DNA from: Bacteroidota bacterium | GTDB lineage: Bacteria; Bacteroidota; Ignavibacteria; Kapaibacteriales; UBA2268 | Assembly (NCBI GenBank): GCA_017428585.1 | Contig: JAFRQN010000042.1 | Location: forward strand, 1-5,460 | Direction of reading: 5' to 3' | DNA length: 5,460 nucleotides | Shown: piece by piece, positions 4,424 to 5,460 of the stretch | Numbering within the stretch: the first letter of the stretch is position 1 | How the letters are laid out: each line of letters starts with the position of its first letter | Notes under the pieces: model-generated | What the model was told of the DNA's origin: nothing | Seen by the model: the letters and a program-made list of their open reading frames with translations, nothing else | The model's database searches: none | Translations under genes and position numbers: made by a program

Positions 4424-5460
4424 ATGAAAACAAATTTAAAAACTGATTTAACAGTTAGAGATATAAATGAAGGGTTTGTATATAATGAATTTGAAGGCAA
4501 AGGTTTATTTGGCTGGGCTGGAAAATTAACAATTCAACCAGAATATCAAAGAAATTATATATATGCTGATGGCAAAAAAGATGTTGCTGTCGTTTATTCA
4601 TTATTAAAAGGATATCCTTTAGGATTATTATATTTTGTCAAGGTTGGTGAAGACAAATATGAAATCCTTGATGGACAGCAGAGAGTAACCAGCTTTGGCA
4701 GATATATAACAGGTAAATTTGCTATAAAAGACAAAAACGGAATGGAGCAGTATTTTGATGGACTTGCAAAAGATCTTCAGGATAAAATACTTAATTCGAA
4801 ATTAACTATTTATATTTGTGAAGGTGAAGAATCTGAAATAAAAGAATGGTTTAAAACGATTAATATTACAGGTGTTCCATTAAATAATCAAGAACTGTTA
4901 AATTCAATTTATTCTGGTCGTTTTGTAACACTTGCACGTGAAGAGTTTTCAAATTCTCAAAATGCAAATATTCAAAAATGGAGTGCTTATATTAAAGGTA
5001 GCGTTAATAGACAAGATTATCTTGCAACAGCTCTTAATTGGGTAAGTAAAGGTAATATAGATTCTTATATGAGTCTGCATAGAAATGATGCAAATATTAA
5101 TGAATTAAAGACATATTTTAATTCTGTAATTACTTGGGCTTCTACAGTTTTTAAAGATGTTAAATCTGATATGCGAGGTCTTGAGTGGGGCAGATTATAT
5201 GAAACTTATCATAATAATTCATACGATCCTAATAAGGTTTCAGAAACACTATGCAAATTATATGCAGATCCTCAAGTTCAAAATACTAAAGGAATATGCG
5301 AGTATATTTTAGGAGGATGTAAAGACACAAAACTTTTAAATATCAGGGTATTTGATGATAAAACCAAAAGCGTTGTTTATGAAAAACAAACTCAAGAAGC
5401 AGAAGAAAAACATATAAGTAATTGTCCATTATGTGCTATTGGAAATGATAACAATAAAAA
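4424..5460 (+). CDS. DUF262 protein with the start of a C-terminal HNH-type nuclease domain, partial
   Basis: The gene runs off the right edge after 345 codons with no stop. The N-terminal half is a DUF262 (GmrS-type, ParB/sulfiredoxin-like fold) domain. It has LTIQPEYQRNYIYADGKKDVAVVYSLLKGYPLG (35-67), the hallmark ILDGQQRVTSFGRY (81-94) and FKTINITGVPLNNQELLNSIYSG (143-165). DUF262 proteins are known from nucleotide-using restriction factors such as GmrSD, BrxU and SspE. A mostly helical middle region follows (about 170-300). At 334-337 CPLC appears in ISNCPLCAIGNDNN, the usual zinc-binding opening of a Cys-rich HNH nuclease domain; the His-Asn-His part would lie beyond the window. By position, 49 bases behind the second methylase, it is the best candidate for the cutting or effector protein of this cluster. 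Whether it cuts unmodified or modified DNA cannot be told. ATG 4424 is supported by AGAGGA upstream and by the aligned decayed copy at 3138. Confidence 0.9.
   Translation, partial: MKTNLKTDLTVRDINEGFVYNEFEGKGLFGWAGKLTIQPEYQRNYIYADGKKDVAVVYSLLKGYPLGLLYFVKVGEDKYEILDGQQRVTSFGRYITGKFAIKDKNGMEQYFDGLAKDLQDKILNSKLTIYICEGEESEIKEWFKTINITGVPLNNQELLNSIYSGRFVTLAREEFSNSQNANIQKWSAYIKGSVNRQDYLATALNWVSKGNIDSYMSLHRNDANINELKTYFNSVITWASTVFKDVKSDMRGLEWGRLYETYHNNSYDPNKVSETLCKLYADPQVQNTKGICEYILGGCKDTKLLNIRVFDDKTKSVVYEKQTQEAEEKHISNCPLCAIGNDNNK

Overview
The window is very AT-rich DNA from a bacterium that makes a heptose-containing outer-membrane glycolipid: it carries hldD, the last step of ADP-heptose synthesis. 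Low GC together with LPS/LOS-type heptose points to a Gram-negative or diderm low-GC lineage. Brachyspira, Fusobacteria and the low-GC gut relatives of Cyanobacteria or Elusimicrobia are possibilities, but the sequence alone does not settle it. Everything recognisable lies on the + strand.

Layout. The left part is chromosomal housekeeping DNA: the last 34 codons of uvrB (1-106), hldD (162-1160), and a complete one-piece tmRNA gene, ssrA (1243-1600), closed by a perfect-palindrome terminator (about 1606-1639). The right part, from about 1640 to the end, is an accessory block sitting directly behind ssrA, a well-known integration hotspot. It begins with an AT-rich leader holding a 13-bp inverted repeat and a likely promoter. 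Next come a 54-residue Cro/C1-type helix-turn-helix protein (1848-2012) and two tandem DNA adenine methyltransferases of the EcoRI-methylase family (2024-3118 and 3265-4374). The last gene is a DUF262 protein (4424 to beyond the end) whose C-terminus is just entering an HNH-type Cys-x-x-Cys motif when the window stops.

How it may work. The right-hand block reads as a restriction-modification-like defence operon: a small regulator, two m6A methyltransferases that probably differ in target recognition, and a DUF262-HNH protein in the place where an EcoRI-type endonuclease would be expected. No PD-(D/E)xK EcoRI-like nuclease gene is visible. Between the two methylase genes lies a decayed copy of the first 23 codons of the DUF262 gene (3138-3206, 62 of 69 bases identical to 4424-4492). 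The present arrangement therefore probably arose from duplication or recombination of a methylase-DUF262 unit in which the first DUF262 copy was lost and the methylases then diverged in a central segment. The system's function is inferred from gene content.
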